Of a DNA stretch of 64,000 bases, positions 16,136-25,888 are shown in pieces. Under the pieces are notes generated by a model, which worked only from the letters and a program-made list of their open reading frames with translations, ran no database searches and had not been told where the DNA came from. Each line of letters opens with the position of its first letter. Position 1 is the stretch's first letter. The position numbers and the translations under genes are program-made. Source of the stretch: an uncultured Bdellovibrionales bacterium (lineage in GTDB: Bacteria; Bdellovibrionota; Bdellovibrionia; Bdellovibrionales; UBA1609). The stretch is taken from NCBI GenBank assembly GCA_903833275.1, contig CAILEP010000028.1, forward strand, positions 1 through 64,000, read 5' to 3'.

Positions 16136-17712
16136 CGCGCGTGCTCTACAATGCGCGTCTCACGCACAACCGACACTTTAATCTGCCCAGGGTAATTCAG
16201 CTCGCGCTCTATTTTGCGCGCGATATCTCGACTGAGCATCACAGACTGATCATCGGTAATTCGGCCGCTCTCGACCAGCACTCGAATTTCTTTACCCGAT
16301 TGAAGGGCATACGCTCGCACCACTCCGTCGAATGAATTCGCCACAGATTCAAGATCTTCAAGGCGTCGCACAAAGTTTTGTATCATTTGGCGATTTGCAC
16401 CCGGTCGCGACTCTGAAAAAGAATTCGCCGCAAACACAATGTGGCCCAAAAGCGAGCGATCTTCTTCGCGAAGACCCAGCGAGCGAACTGCGTTCACAAT
16501 TACGTCGCGCTCTCCGTGTCGCTTTAAATAGTCAGCCGCCACTTGCCAAACGCCACCCTCAACAGTGTGATCAATTGATTGCCCAATGTCGTGCAAGAAA
16601 CCCGCGCGTCGAGCGGCAGAAACGTCTTCACCGAGCTCACCGGCCATTAAGCCTGCAACAAATGCAACTTCTACTGAGTGATCAAATAGATTTTGCGAGC
16701 CGACCATTCTGTACTTCTCACTACCAATTAAGCTCAAGACATTTGCATGTAAACCCGAAAGACCAAGATCAAACGCAGCCTTCTCACCATCTTGTTTTAC
16801 GTTATGAAGAAGATCGCCTTTTACTTTTTCAACAACCTCTTCAATACGAGCGGGATGCACACGACCGTCTTCCATCAATTTTTCAATAGAAAGCTTGGCG
16901 ACCTGTCGGCGAACCGGGTCGAAACTCGAAATCACCACGGCCTCAGGGGTTTCATCAACGATCAAATCAACTCCGCAGGCGGCTTCAAGAGCCCGAATAT
17001 TACGCCCTTCTCGGCCGATGATTTTACCTTTCATCTCATCGCTCGTGAGCGGCACGATGCTCACTGATCTTTCGGTCGCAACCTCATTGGCGTAACGAGT
17101 GAGCGCTGTCGCCAAAATTCGTTTGGCTTTTTGGTCGGCCTCTTTTTTCGCCTCTTCTTCAATTTTAATCAATTGCGGAGCAATGTCTTTGCGAACATCC
17201 TCTTGCAGAGCCGCACGCAGCTCATCTCGCGCCTGATCGGTGGTTAAATTCGCCACGTGTTCAAGCTTTTCTTTCAGCTCTTGCACCTGCGAATTGGCCT
17301 TTTTCTCAACCTCAAAAAGTCGATTTTCTTGAATCTTGAGTTTTTCATTTCGATCATCGAGTTGCTTCAATCTTGAATTGAGAGTGTCGTCTTTTTTCTT
17401 AAAATCAATTTCAAGGCGCGACTCTTTTTGTTTCAGTGACTGTTCGGTAGTTTGAATGCGCTGCTTTTCTTTGCGGACTTCGTTCTCCGCATTTCGACGG
17501 GCTCGCGCCTCAAAATCATTGGCCCGTGCCGCCGCATCCCGCTCAATTTTTTGAGATTGCGACTTCGCCTTGGCGATAATTTTCTCAGCCTCTTTACTCG
17601 CATCGCCTTTTATTCGGTCGTCCTGAATTTTTCGATACATGACGAGAGCCACAAAGCCGGTGATTAAGCCGACAAACATACTCCCGATAACTATTAACAG
17701 TGTTTTATCCAT
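16132..17712 (-). CDS. rny: Ribonuclease Y
   Basis: This 526-aa membrane-anchored endoribonuclease initiates mRNA decay. It has one N-terminal transmembrane helix (about 4-26), a long coiled coil (about 35-190), a KH domain with [10 protein letters not shown] (229-238), and an HD domain with the metal-binding pair His374-Asp375 ([11 protein letters not shown]). Its length matches the family. It is the first gene of a coupled rny-tyrS-ferredoxin unit. The preceding gene on the same strand, the formyl-THF ligase, ends 20 nt upstream, so the unit may extend back to zapA. Confidence 0.95.
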   Translation of the reverse strand: MDKTLLIVIGSMFVGLITGFVALVMYRKIQDDRIKGDASKEAEKIIAKAKSQSQKIERDAAARANDFEARARRNAENEVRKEKQRIQTTEQSLKQKESRLEIDFKKKDDTLNSRLKQLDDRNEKLKIQENRLFEVEKKANSQVQELKEKLEHVANLTTDQARDELRAALQEDVRKDIAPQLIKIEEEAKKEADQKAKRILATALTRYANEVATERSVSIVPLTSDEMKGKIIGREGRNIRALEAACGVDLIVDETPEAVVISSFDPVRRQVAKLSIEKLMEDGRVHPARIEEVVEKVKGDLLHNVKQDGEKAAFDLGLSGLHANVLSLIGSEKYRMVGSQNLFDHSVEVAFVAGLMAGELGEDVSAARRAGFLHDIGQSIDHTVEGGVWQVAADYLKRHGERDVIVNAVRSLGLREEDRSLLGHIVFAANSFSESRPGANRQMIQNFVRRLEDLESVANSFDGVVRAYALQSGKEIRVLVESGRITDDQSVMLSRDIARKIERELNYPGQIKVSVVRETRIVEHAR

Positions 17713-17732
17713 GAACTATCTCATTTCGTTTT

Positions 17733-18392
17733 CTAAAGTTTAGGTTCTAATTTCTTTTCAAGCTTCAAAAGGTAATTTTCCGTAACTAAAATATCGAGAG
17801 TTTGATCATGCTCTTCGCGCGGCAAATTGACGTCACTCACTTGAGCCGCACTGCAAACGCCGACCTTGAGCGCCGTTGAGTTTGCTAAGATGCGATCATA
17901 ATAGCCGCCACCGCGACCCAGCCGAACCAGTTTTCTATCAAACGCCAATGCCGGTATGACATAGGCCTCGATTTTATCGGTCTCTACTCGGCGACTTGTT
18001 TCTTCCGAAGGCTCATCGAGCCCAAAATTATTTTGAACCCATTTGGTCTCATCGTTGGTTTCAAAAAAGGCGATATTGTCGTTTTCAATTTTTGGATAAA
18101 CAACTTTACAATGGGCTTTGATTTCAGCTGAACCAAATAACTCCGCGAGATTGGGCTCAGAGGCGAGGGCTCGATAGCCCGCAACACATTGATAGGATTG
18201 CAATAAGAGTTTTAACTTTTGAGAAATGGCCGACGCCCGCTTCGCGGCTGCAGCCCCAGCCCATTGTTCGGTGGCGATAGTGCGATATCGTGCCCTCAGC
18301 TCTTTTTTCTGAGCGGCGATTTGAACTTTTGTTTCAACCGAATTCTGAACGGTCGAAGAATCAACATCAAAAACTGCAACTGCCAAACGCAA
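17733..18392 (-). CDS. 5-formyltetrahydrofolate cyclo-ligase family protein
   Basis: The ~219-aa protein of the YgfA/MTHFS family converts 5-formyl-THF to 5,10-methenyl-THF using ATP. Seen: KKELRARYRTIATEQW near the N-terminus and the active-site segment AFDRKLVRLGRGGGYYDRIL. There is no ATG upstream of the conserved region; the frame opens at TTG 18392, so the start is uncertain. It follows zapA, the classic zapA-ygfA pairing, but the 73-nt gap is too short for the 6S RNA found between these genes in enterobacteria. Confidence 0.85.
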   Translation of the reverse strand: MRLAVAVFDVDSSTVQNSVETKVQIAAQKKELRARYRTIATEQWAGAAAAKRASAISQKLKLLLQSYQCVAGYRALASEPNLAELFGSAEIKAHCKVVYPKIENDNIAFFETNDETKWVQNNFGLDEPSEETSRRVETDKIEAYVIPALAFDRKLVRLGRGGGYYDRILANSTALKVGVCSAAQVSDVNLPREEHDQTLDILVTENYLLKLEKKLEPKL

Positions 18393-18465
18393 TACGCCTG
18401 TTCACGAAGTGCCTAATTGTTGCGGAGACCCCAACCAAATTCAAAAATGCCAGCCCGATTACGAC

Positions 18466-18768
18466 CTAATTGGTCGTCGACGTAGCATCTTCGAATCGAT
18501 CAAGAATTTGACGTGTTCGTTCTTCGACTCTTGAAAGCTCACCCGTTAACGTTTTTCTAAGAAGCATAAGCTCCTCAGAAACGTTTAGCGCGGCCAAAAC
18601 CAGTGCATTTTGAAATGACACTGTGGAGTTGGCACTCATGGCTTCTTTCACCTTCTGATCTACAAGATTAACTAATTCAGAAACAGTTTGAGGGTCGTGT
18701 GAAGAGCGTAACTTCAGGGGTAGACCGGCGACGTGCACTTCGTATACGTTTTTGACCGTCTCGCCCAC
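18466..18768 (-). CDS. zapA: Cell division protein ZapA
   Basis: This 100-aa cytosolic protein stabilises FtsZ filaments. The N-terminal VYEVHVAGLPLKLRSSHDPQTVSELVNLVDQKV and the C-terminal coiled coil (ALNVSEELMLLRKTLTGELSRVEERTRQIL) fit ZapA, as does the length. The start is GTG at 18768 with AGGAGA about 6 nt upstream. It heads the group with the formyl-THF ligase and rny. Confidence 0.87.
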   Translation of the reverse strand: MGETVKNVYEVHVAGLPLKLRSSHDPQTVSELVNLVDQKVKEAMSANSTVSFQNALVLAALNVSEELMLLRKTLTGELSRVEERTRQILDRFEDATSTTN

Positions 18769-18950
18769 TGATGTCTCCTATAATTGCGAATACATTTAAA
18801 CTAATTATACCTACGCCTTCACATTTACCGCACCCTAGCAAAGTGGTCAATTTTACTTGGTTTTATGCGATGCCCCAGGAGCCCAAATTAGCAATTTTCA
18901 ACCCTGCGCCTTGCGCTGCGTCAGCCCTCGTGTTACATAGTTACGAACAT

Positions 18951-18976
18951 TTAATCGTCGACAGTCGATCGATTAA
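18951..18976. promoter_or_regulatory. Imperfect palindrome upstream of Cys-rich secreted gene
   Basis: Arms of 12 nt (18951-18962) and 13 nt (18964-18976) are complementary apart from one extra T at 18969, around a central A. The site ends 17 nt before the ATG at 18994 and touches a -10-like TTTAAT (18950-18955). It suits either an operator or a 5'-leader hairpin. Confidence 0.45.
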
Positions 18977-18993
18977 TAACGAGGAGTTTCGCG

Positions 18994-19404
18994 ATGAAAG
19001 CCCTTTTCTCTCTCTTATTTGTTTACCTAATTGGATTCTCGGCACAAGCCTGCAGCGACTGGGTTCAATCTGACGGGTGCGTCTACGGCGAAATGAAAGA
19101 CGGCAATGGTTGGAAGGCACAGAGCTGCGACCCCGATAAAATCTGTAAAAAAGTCGGCCATCATCCTCTGCCCGGCACCACCTGCGAAGAAGACTATGTT
19201 TGTTTGCCGAAAAATTTGACTCCCGACATGTTGGCCGCACAAGGCAACGTCTGCGCGCCATGGGAAGAAATGACGAGCACCGATAATGCCCGCGCCTGTG
19301 GCGATTCGCACCTCAAACTCTGGAGTCGCCTAAAAGAATGCATGATTATTGGTGGCTCTTACCTCACCAGCGCTTGTTCCGAAGTAAGCCCGGACAACAA
19401 TTAG
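18994..19404 (+). CDS. Small Cys-rich secreted protein
   Basis: The 136-aa protein has a clean signal peptide, likely cleaved at SAQA-C, leaving a mature ~117 aa with ten cysteines and hence probably several disulfides. The spacing (CSDW, DGC, QSC, KIC, TTC, YVC, NVC, RAC, KEC, SAC) matches no family I recognise. GAGGAG (18981-18986) is a good ribosome-binding site. It is a single-gene transcript between a palindrome and a terminator. Periplasmic or secreted location is likely; function unknown. Confidence 0.75.
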   Translation: MKALFSLLFVYLIGFSAQACSDWVQSDGCVYGEMKDGNGWKAQSCDPDKICKKVGHHPLPGTTCEEDYVCLPKNLTPDMLAAQGNVCAPWEEMTSTDNARACGDSHLKLWSRLKECMIIGGSYLTSACSEVSPDNN

Positions 19405-19408
19405 TACC

Positions 19409-19430
19409 AAAAGGTGCTTGGCACCTTTTT
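19409..19430. terminator. Bidirectional intrinsic terminator
   Basis: AAAAGGTGC, loop TTG, GCACCTTTTT: a GC stem with an A-tract on one side and a T-tract on the other. It starts 5 nt after the Cys-rich gene's stop and touches the stop of the convergent transporter gene, so it can serve both. Confidence 0.85.
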
Positions 19431-21036
19431 AACGTTCTCTTAGAAAAGCGTAAACGTGGTTGGATAAAAGACTGACCACGCGGCGGTAGTCACTTAACAC
19501 ATCCAAATGAATCGAACTGGTATTGATGGTCTCTTTACGACCCGCCACGAGCCGTTCGATGTGGGCCTCGCGAAGCATCTTCTCCATTTTTCGAATCACT
19601 CGTTTTTTAAATACAACTTTGGCTGCAAGATCTTTGCTCTGCAATTGAAAACAACTGACCGAGAGTGACGCGACTTCCATCACCGCGTCATGAAGATTGG
19701 CGAGCTCCTTCCAGCCTTCGGAGCTGAACTCCACTTTCAACGAATGCTTCTTCTGCGCTAACTCTAATATTGAATTGTCAATAACGTCCGCTGCACTCTC
19801 GAGATCTGAGGCAAAACCAAAAAGCCGAACCATCTCGGTGTGCAAATTGCCATCGTTATTATCCATAAACTTGGTGATAAAAAGCGAAATCTCGCGATTG
19901 AGCAAATCGACTTTATTATCGCGAGCTCGCAAATCTTCAATTAAATCTGGGTTGTGATCATGCAAAATACGAATCGAATCTTTAATCATGCTAATCACTA
20001 TGTCCGCCATGCGAAGACATTCGCGTTCGGCATGGGCCAAAACCACACTCGGAGACTCGAAGGTCGCACGATCGAGATACTTAACCGAAAATTCTTTTTC
20101 TTCTGACGAAGGCGGAAACATTTTCTGAATCAAAGTCGTGGCCGGCTTAATAAACGGAAAGAAAACAATGGCGCCGACCAAATTGAAAATCAAATGAGCG
20201 TTTGCGACGTCGCGAGCTGGCGAACCAACCGAAATAAATTCGGCGATATACGGGGTGAAATAATAAAACATCAAAATGAGCGCGACCTTATGTAAGCAAT
20301 GCGCCCACGCCACTTGCTTACCCACCGTATTGCCCCCCGATGCCGCCATCAGGGCCGTCGCGGTCGTGCCGAGGTTGGCACCGTAAACCCAGTAGAACGC
20401 ATCACCAATCGAAATTAAGCCAGACGCCGCCATGGACATCGCAATACCGACGGCCGCCGCACTACTTCGCACCAACGTTGTGAATGCCGACGCAATCAAC
20501 ACCATTGCGATCGGATTGGCCTTCAAATAGATCAGTGATTCTTTAAAAAGTGGGACATCAACCAGAGCATTGGTTCCGTAACCCATCAGCTCGAGGCCCC
20601 AAAACATAAGACCGAAACCCATGAAAACTTGCATGATTCGGCTCAAAGTTTTTCTATGAGTCAGAAACTGGATTGTGTAACCAAAGGCAAAAATCGGCAA
20701 ACCCATTTCTGCAATATTGAAACTCAATAACTGGGTTGTCACAGTCGTGCCAATACCGGTGCCAAGAATAATGCCCATCACCTGAGGTAAGGTAACGACA
20801 CCCGCCGTGCCAAGACCCACCAGCATCGCTGTCACCGCGCCCGAACTCTGCATTAGCACTGTGACGATGATGCCGGCTAAAACCGAAAGAAATGGATGAT
20901 CGGCCAATCGAGAAATGATATCTCGAATGCGGTTGGCGGCCAGGCTCTGAAGGTTGTCACTCGCAATGTGCATCCCAAGTAAAAAGAACGCTGTGCCACC
21001 CATCAGTAAAACGAAAATCGTATGCGCCTGATTCAT
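19429..21036 (-). CDS. Na/Pi cotransporter family protein with PhoU-like C-terminal domain
   Basis: This 535-aa inner-membrane protein has repeated hydrophobic segments with GLGTAGVVTLPQVMGIILGTGIGTTVTTQLL and the mirrored VRSSAAAVGIAMSMAASG / GANLGTTATALMAA. These are the inverted QSS-type repeats of the NptA/PNaS family (QSSGAVTAMLVGLG is visible). Residues ~330-535 form a helical PhoU-like domain. It probably transports phosphate with sodium. It is the third gene of smc-ftsY-this, overlapping ftsY by 4 nt. Confidence 0.85.
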   Translation of the reverse strand: MNQAHTIFVLLMGGTAFFLLGMHIASDNLQSLAANRIRDIISRLADHPFLSVLAGIIVTVLMQSSGAVTAMLVGLGTAGVVTLPQVMGIILGTGIGTTVTTQLLSFNIAEMGLPIFAFGYTIQFLTHRKTLSRIMQVFMGFGLMFWGLELMGYGTNALVDVPLFKESLIYLKANPIAMVLIASAFTTLVRSSAAAVGIAMSMAASGLISIGDAFYWVYGANLGTTATALMAASGGNTVGKQVAWAHCLHKVALILMFYYFTPYIAEFISVGSPARDVANAHLIFNLVGAIVFFPFIKPATTLIQKMFPPSSEEKEFSVKYLDRATFESPSVVLAHAERECLRMADIVISMIKDSIRILHDHNPDLIEDLRARDNKVDLLNREISLFITKFMDNNDGNLHTEMVRLFGFASDLESAADVIDNSILELAQKKHSLKVEFSSEGWKELANLHDAVMEVASLSVSCFQLQSKDLAAKVVFKKRVIRKMEKMLREAHIERLVAGRKETINTSSIHLDVLSDYRRVVSLLSNHVYAFLRER

Positions 21037-22181
21037 ATCACCGCCTCAACAAATTCGGGGGCGCTAAAAGGGCGAAGATCTTCAAGCGATTCACCAATGC
21101 CAACATAGACAATTGGGATTTTTAATTCATACGCAATCCCGAGAGCCATGCCGCCTTTCGCGGTGCCATCCATTTTTGTAAGAATCGCACCCGTCACGCC
21201 TACTGCCTCATGAAATTGCTTTGCTTGTATCAAAGCGTTTTGCCCAGCGTTCGCGTCGAGAACAATGAGCACTTCGTGCGGCGCCTCGGGCTCAACCTTG
21301 CTCATCACGCGCTTAATTTTTACAAGCTCCTGCATTAAGTGGTCTTGGGTATGCAAACGACCGGCGGTGTCGACCAAAACCAGATCAGAGCCATTGGCCT
21401 TCGCGCGCTCGAGCCCAGCGTAACAGACAGCACTCGGGTCTTTGGTGTTTTCAGCTCCATAAATTTCAGCCCCAGCACGCTCTGCCCAAACTCTCAATTG
21501 GCTGTCAGCCGCGGCCCGAAAAGTGTCGCCCGCAATAATTGTGGTCTTAAGTTTTTTAGCTCGCGCCAGATTTGCCAGTTTACCAATTGTCGTGGTTTTG
21601 CCGGCGCCGTTGACCCCGACAATCATCCACACCTGAGGCTTTGATGCCGTCGCGAGCTTTTGCCAAAGTTCTTCGCGAATCACCAGATTAAAAACGTCAT
21701 TCATTTCAGCTTTGAGGCCGGTGCGCACAGCCTCAAGACTATTGCGTTCTTTTTTTTGCAAATCATCAGTCACGCGATTGAGCAATGCATCGGCCGTTTT
21801 AGGGCCGAGATCGCTCGAGTAAAGAATTTCTTCAACTTCGTCGCGAATCTGAATCGGCAGCTCTCCGGCATTCGCCAGCTTTGCGATGCGACCCCACAAA
21901 GATTCACGCGTCGATTTGAGTGCCGTCGCCACTGTTGCAGTCGATGAAACCGAGCGAGGTGTTGGCGCACCTGAGGCGGGCGTCAATGCAGTGGCTGCGG
22001 GTGGTATTTGGCTTAATTCTTTTGGCGCCAACCCATATTCGATCGGCTTCTTGGTTAATAGCTCTTTGTCATCATGATCAGTCTTGATGTAGTAGCGGGC
22101 AAAATAATAAACAAGCGAGGAGCCAACTCCGATGACTACAAAGAGAATCGACAACCCAATAACGAACCCGGTTGAATCCAT
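21033..22181 (-). CDS. ftsY: Signal recognition particle receptor FtsY, membrane-anchored form
   Basis: The 382-aa SRP-receptor GTPase has P-loop GVNGAGKT (189-196), GDTFRAAADSQL, DTAGRLHTQ and TKMDGTAKGG. Unlike the E. coli type, which has an acidic A-domain, it starts with a clear transmembrane helix (about 5-28) and a short Pro/Ala-rich linker before the NG domain. It therefore resembles the fixed-anchor forms seen in some other bacteria. It docks ribosome-SRP complexes to the translocon. Its ATG overlaps smc's stop (TAATG). Confidence 0.95.
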   Translation of the reverse strand: MDSTGFVIGLSILFVVIGVGSSLVYYFARYYIKTDHDDKELLTKKPIEYGLAPKELSQIPPAATALTPASGAPTPRSVSSTATVATALKSTRESLWGRIAKLANAGELPIQIRDEVEEILYSSDLGPKTADALLNRVTDDLQKKERNSLEAVRTGLKAEMNDVFNLVIREELWQKLATASKPQVWMIVGVNGAGKTTTIGKLANLARAKKLKTTIIAGDTFRAAADSQLRVWAERAGAEIYGAENTKDPSAVCYAGLERAKANGSDLVLVDTAGRLHTQDHLMQELVKIKRVMSKVEPEAPHEVLIVLDANAGQNALIQAKQFHEAVGVTGAILTKMDGTAKGGMALGIAYELKIPIVYVGIGESLEDLRPFSAPEFVEAVI

Positions 22182-25100
22182 TAGTGGGCAGCCAATTTCT
22201 CGGCATCAGTGAGGCTGACAGAAACCATTTTCGAAACGCCTTTTTCTTGCATCGTTACGCCGTACAATTTGTTATTTTCTTTCATCGTGTGTTTGTTATG
22301 GGTCACAACGATGATCTGCGAACGCTTCGCCATTTCTCTCACGAGATCGTTAAAGCGAAACACGTTGGCATCATCAAGCGGAGCATCAACCTCATCCAGC
22401 AAACAGAACGGTGATGGCTTCACCAAGAAAATAGAGAAAATCAGCGAAACGGCCGTCAAAGCTTTCTCGCCACCTGACAATAGGCTCACGCTTTGCAATT
22501 TTTTGCCCGGGGGGCGCGCCACGATATCGATGCCCGGCTCATCGAGCTCAGGGTTTTCAATCAAAATAAGCTCAGCCTCACCACCACCAAAAAGAACCGG
22601 AAACACTCGGGTAAAGCGCTCATTCACCTGCTCAAACGTCTCTTTAAAACGACGCGAACAAATTCGATTGATTCGATCGATTACTTTGCGCAAGTTTTCT
22701 TTGGCATCAGTTAGGTCAAGATGTTGTTGAGTCAAAAAGGCATAGCGCTTAATGACGTCATCGTATTCTTGAATGGCGCTCAAGTTCACTTCACCAATAC
22801 GCTTAATCTTGTCCTTTAGTTCTTCAATATCTTTAGTAAACTGCTCAAGGTCACCCGGCTGGTCTCGTTGTTCAATTGCGACCACCTGGAGATCAAGTAC
22901 GTAGCGCTCTAGAATTTGATCAATCAAGTAGCGCTCTTTCATCTGGCACTGCTCAAGTTTAAGCTGCGACTCGTTCATTTTCGCCCGCACCTGATTCAAT
23001 TGGTGCATAGTTTGCGAAAGTTCGGTTTCGGCCTGCCGCGTGCTTTGACTCAAAACTTCAAATTCGTCGCGCGTCCGAGCCACATGAAGCTCCGCCTCTT
23101 TTGTTTGATGTATCAGCTTTTGTAATTCAGCCTGCTGCTCGACAACCGATATCTGACTTGAACTCAAAGTGTCGGCATTACGAGCCGTCTCTTGAGTCAT
23201 TTTTTCGAGGCTCGAATTCAGCTCTGTGAGCGTCGACTGAGTCAGAAGCATTTCGCGCTCCATACTCTCGGCTTCTTGATTCTTAGTCGCGACCGAAACT
23301 CGCAGCTCTGTCACTCTGCGATTCTTCTCGTCGATGCCCTCACGCGCTTGCGCAAGCTCAACTGTTAACGTCTCAACATCGGTCGATAGATTTGTACGCC
23401 TTTGACTCAACTCTGCGATTTTAGTGACCAGCTCTTCGAGCGTGCCCTTCAAAGTATTCAGATCGGTCTCTACACGAGTCGATTCGCGATTTTCGCGTTC
23501 AAAAGCCGTAATCGCATTGCCGAGTTCAATTTCGGCGCGCTCAAGATCTTTCTTCAGTTCAGCAATTAAGATTTCTTTTTCAACCGCAGATTTCTTAGCG
23601 GCCTCGAGGCTTTGACTAACAGTCGCCTCGGTGGCCTCAAGTTTTTTAAGTGTCAGCTGCGCCAATTGAAGTTTGCCTGCGAACTCTTCGCGTTTAAGCG
23701 AAAGCTCTTTGATCTCGCGTCGACGCTTTAGAACTCCAGTTTCAACCGCATCACTTGACCCGCCCGTCATAACGCCATCACGCGAGAGAATATCGCCATC
23801 GAGCGTAACAAAAGTTCGATTAATATAAAGAGGGCGCAACCGAAGGGCCGTGCGAATAGAATCCACTACGACGATATCGCTAAAAAAGTGCGCCACCTGA
23901 TTGCGCCATTGGTCTGGGATGTTTACGACATCTCGTAAAAAAGATTGTACGCCATCTTCAGTGCTTAGACGGGTGTCGTCTGCCGCATCGTTCGAAATAT
24001 CAACGGCAAGATCGCCGCTGAGAAAGCTCGAGCGACCATTTTTCTTTTCTTTAAGATAGTCGACCGCCCCAACGGCGCTCTCACTTGTTTCAGAAAGCAA
24101 TAATTGAAGGCGCGCACCTAATGAGGCTTCCATCGCCATTTCGTACTGGGCCGGGACTTCAACCACTTCAGCCAAGGGCTTAAAGGTTGTTCGAGCCGCC
24201 GAACCAGCCATCGCACCCAATTCAAGCGATGCTTCGGTTGGCTGCGGCTGAGCTCTCTGCCAAAGCATTACGCTCTTTACGCCCTCTTCGAAACCTTCAA
24301 AGTTGGACTGCAAATTCTCTAGACCATAAAGGCGACTGGCCACCTGATTGAGTTCGTCTTTGATTTGATCAACGTCGTCTTTGCGAGTGGCGACTTGACG
24401 GCGAACCTCGTTTAAATTTTGAGCGATCAGATCATAGTCTCGGGTTAAATCGAGCTGCATCTGTCTTTCAGTTTCTAAGCTTTGATAAACGCGATTGCGA
24501 CGATCAGTAAAATCGACTTTTCGTGTCCCTAGTTCGGCCAAAATCGCCTGCGAATTTTCAAATTTTTTGGTCTCATCACCGATACGCTGACGGGTCAGAG
24601 AGTCGCGGGCTTCTAGATGGGTTGTGCTGGCTTGCACTCCCAAAAGTTCGCGCCGCTTTTCGGTCAACTCTTGGTCGGCTGTGATCACCCGTGCCTGGAG
24701 GGTCTGAAATTCTGTATCAAATTTATGATGATCAGTTTCTAGTCGAACGAGATCTTCGCGCGCATCACTCAGACGCTCTTCGAGAGCGCTTTTTTCGCTT
24801 TCAAGGTTATCACGACGAAGTTCATACTGCGCAACGATTGAACCGGTCATTTCATTCGAACGCCGCGCCTGATCGATCGCCATATTGAGTTCACGAATGC
24901 GAAATTCGGTTTCTTGAGTATGGGTCAACAAGTCGCGATGAGATTTTTGACTCTCTTGAACCGCAGCCTCTTTTTCAACCAGCTCAAGGCGAAGAGCCGA
25001 AACTCTTGCTTCTAGTTCTGCCAAACGACCTTCGCTGCCGCCATCAGTGGCGCGGGCTTCATTTAATGACTGCTCAGCTTGAGTGGATTCGTCGCGAAGC

Positions 25101-25816
25101 TGCAAATAGTTCTGCGAAGCCACCCAGACGTCTTTTTGCTGAAGCTCTGTTTTAATTTTGCGATAACGCTCGGCTCGTTGGGCCTGGCGCTCAAGACTGT
25201 CGATTTGGCGTTTTTGCTCACCGATAATATCCTGCAACCGCACCAAATTCTGATCGGTTGATTCAAGTTTTCTCTGTGATTCGCGCTTACGCACTTTGAA
25301 CTTGGTTATACCCGCGGCTTCTTCGATCAAATTTCGGCGATCTTCAGGTTTGGCGGTAATGATCTTACCGATGGCGCCCTGCTCGATAATTGAAAAGCCT
25401 TTTGAACCCGCACCGGTGTCCATAAAAATTTCTTGGATATCACGAAGTCGTGCGGCCTCTTTGTTGATCAAGTATTCAGACTCACCCGAACGATGAAGTC
25501 GACGAGTGACCATGATTTCAGAAAAACGTGCATACTGCGCCGGGAAAGGCCCGCCGTCATTTTCAAGAGTTAACGAAACCTCAGCCAGACCCATGGGGGC
25601 ATAGCCTTCTGCTCCAGCAAAAATAACGTCTTCCATACTTGCGCCGCGAAGGTGCTTGGCCGACATTTCGCCCATCACCCAAACCAGGGCGTCGACGATG
25701 TTCGATTTACCGCAGCCGTTTGGGCCGACGATACCGGTGATCCCGGCGTCAAACTGGATGACTGTGCGATCTTTAAAAGATTTGAAACCAAATATTTCGA
25801 GTTTTTTTATTCTCAA
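22181..25816 (-). CDS. smc: Chromosome segregation protein SMC
   Basis: The 1211-aa condensin subunit has Walker A GPNGCGKS (31-38), two long coiled coils flanking a hinge (about 515-670), signature LLSGGEKAL (1112-1120) and Walker B LLDE (1139-1142). It compacts and segregates DNA with ScpA and ScpB, encoded ~28 kb away in this window. The start is TTG at 25816, supported by AAGGGG 8 nt upstream. It is the first gene of the smc-ftsY-transporter unit. Confidence 0.96.
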   Translation of the reverse strand: MRIKKLEIFGFKSFKDRTVIQFDAGITGIVGPNGCGKSNIVDALVWVMGEMSAKHLRGASMEDVIFAGAEGYAPMGLAEVSLTLENDGGPFPAQYARFSEIMVTRRLHRSGESEYLINKEAARLRDIQEIFMDTGAGSKGFSIIEQGAIGKIITAKPEDRRNLIEEAAGITKFKVRKRESQRKLESTDQNLVRLQDIIGEQKRQIDSLERQAQRAERYRKIKTELQQKDVWVASQNYLQLRDESTQAEQSLNEARATDGGSEGRLAELEARVSALRLELVEKEAAVQESQKSHRDLLTHTQETEFRIRELNMAIDQARRSNEMTGSIVAQYELRRDNLESEKSALEERLSDAREDLVRLETDHHKFDTEFQTLQARVITADQELTEKRRELLGVQASTTHLEARDSLTRQRIGDETKKFENSQAILAELGTRKVDFTDRRNRVYQSLETERQMQLDLTRDYDLIAQNLNEVRRQVATRKDDVDQIKDELNQVASRLYGLENLQSNFEGFEEGVKSVMLWQRAQPQPTEASLELGAMAGSAARTTFKPLAEVVEVPAQYEMAMEASLGARLQLLLSETSESAVGAVDYLKEKKNGRSSFLSGDLAVDISNDAADDTRLSTEDGVQSFLRDVVNIPDQWRNQVAHFFSDIVVVDSIRTALRLRPLYINRTFVTLDGDILSRDGVMTGGSSDAVETGVLKRRREIKELSLKREEFAGKLQLAQLTLKKLEATEATVSQSLEAAKKSAVEKEILIAELKKDLERAEIELGNAITAFERENRESTRVETDLNTLKGTLEELVTKIAELSQRRTNLSTDVETLTVELAQAREGIDEKNRRVTELRVSVATKNQEAESMEREMLLTQSTLTELNSSLEKMTQETARNADTLSSSQISVVEQQAELQKLIHQTKEAELHVARTRDEFEVLSQSTRQAETELSQTMHQLNQVRAKMNESQLKLEQCQMKERYLIDQILERYVLDLQVVAIEQRDQPGDLEQFTKDIEELKDKIKRIGEVNLSAIQEYDDVIKRYAFLTQQHLDLTDAKENLRKVIDRINRICSRRFKETFEQVNERFTRVFPVLFGGGEAELILIENPELDEPGIDIVARPPGKKLQSVSLLSGGEKALTAVSLIFSIFLVKPSPFCLLDEVDAPLDDANVFRFNDLVREMAKRSQIIVVTHNKHTMKENNKLYGVTMQEKGVSKMVSVSLTDAEKLAAH

Positions 25817-25888
25817 GTTAGAACCCCTTCTATTAATTCAAAAACAAATATCAAAAACAAATATACGACCCTAAGCGACCACCGAACC

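Noticed and set aside
18393-18465. 6S RNA between zapA and the formyl-THF ligase gene
   Set aside because: The synteny invites it, but the gap is only 73 nt, far shorter than 6S RNA, and no long rod-like structure is visible.
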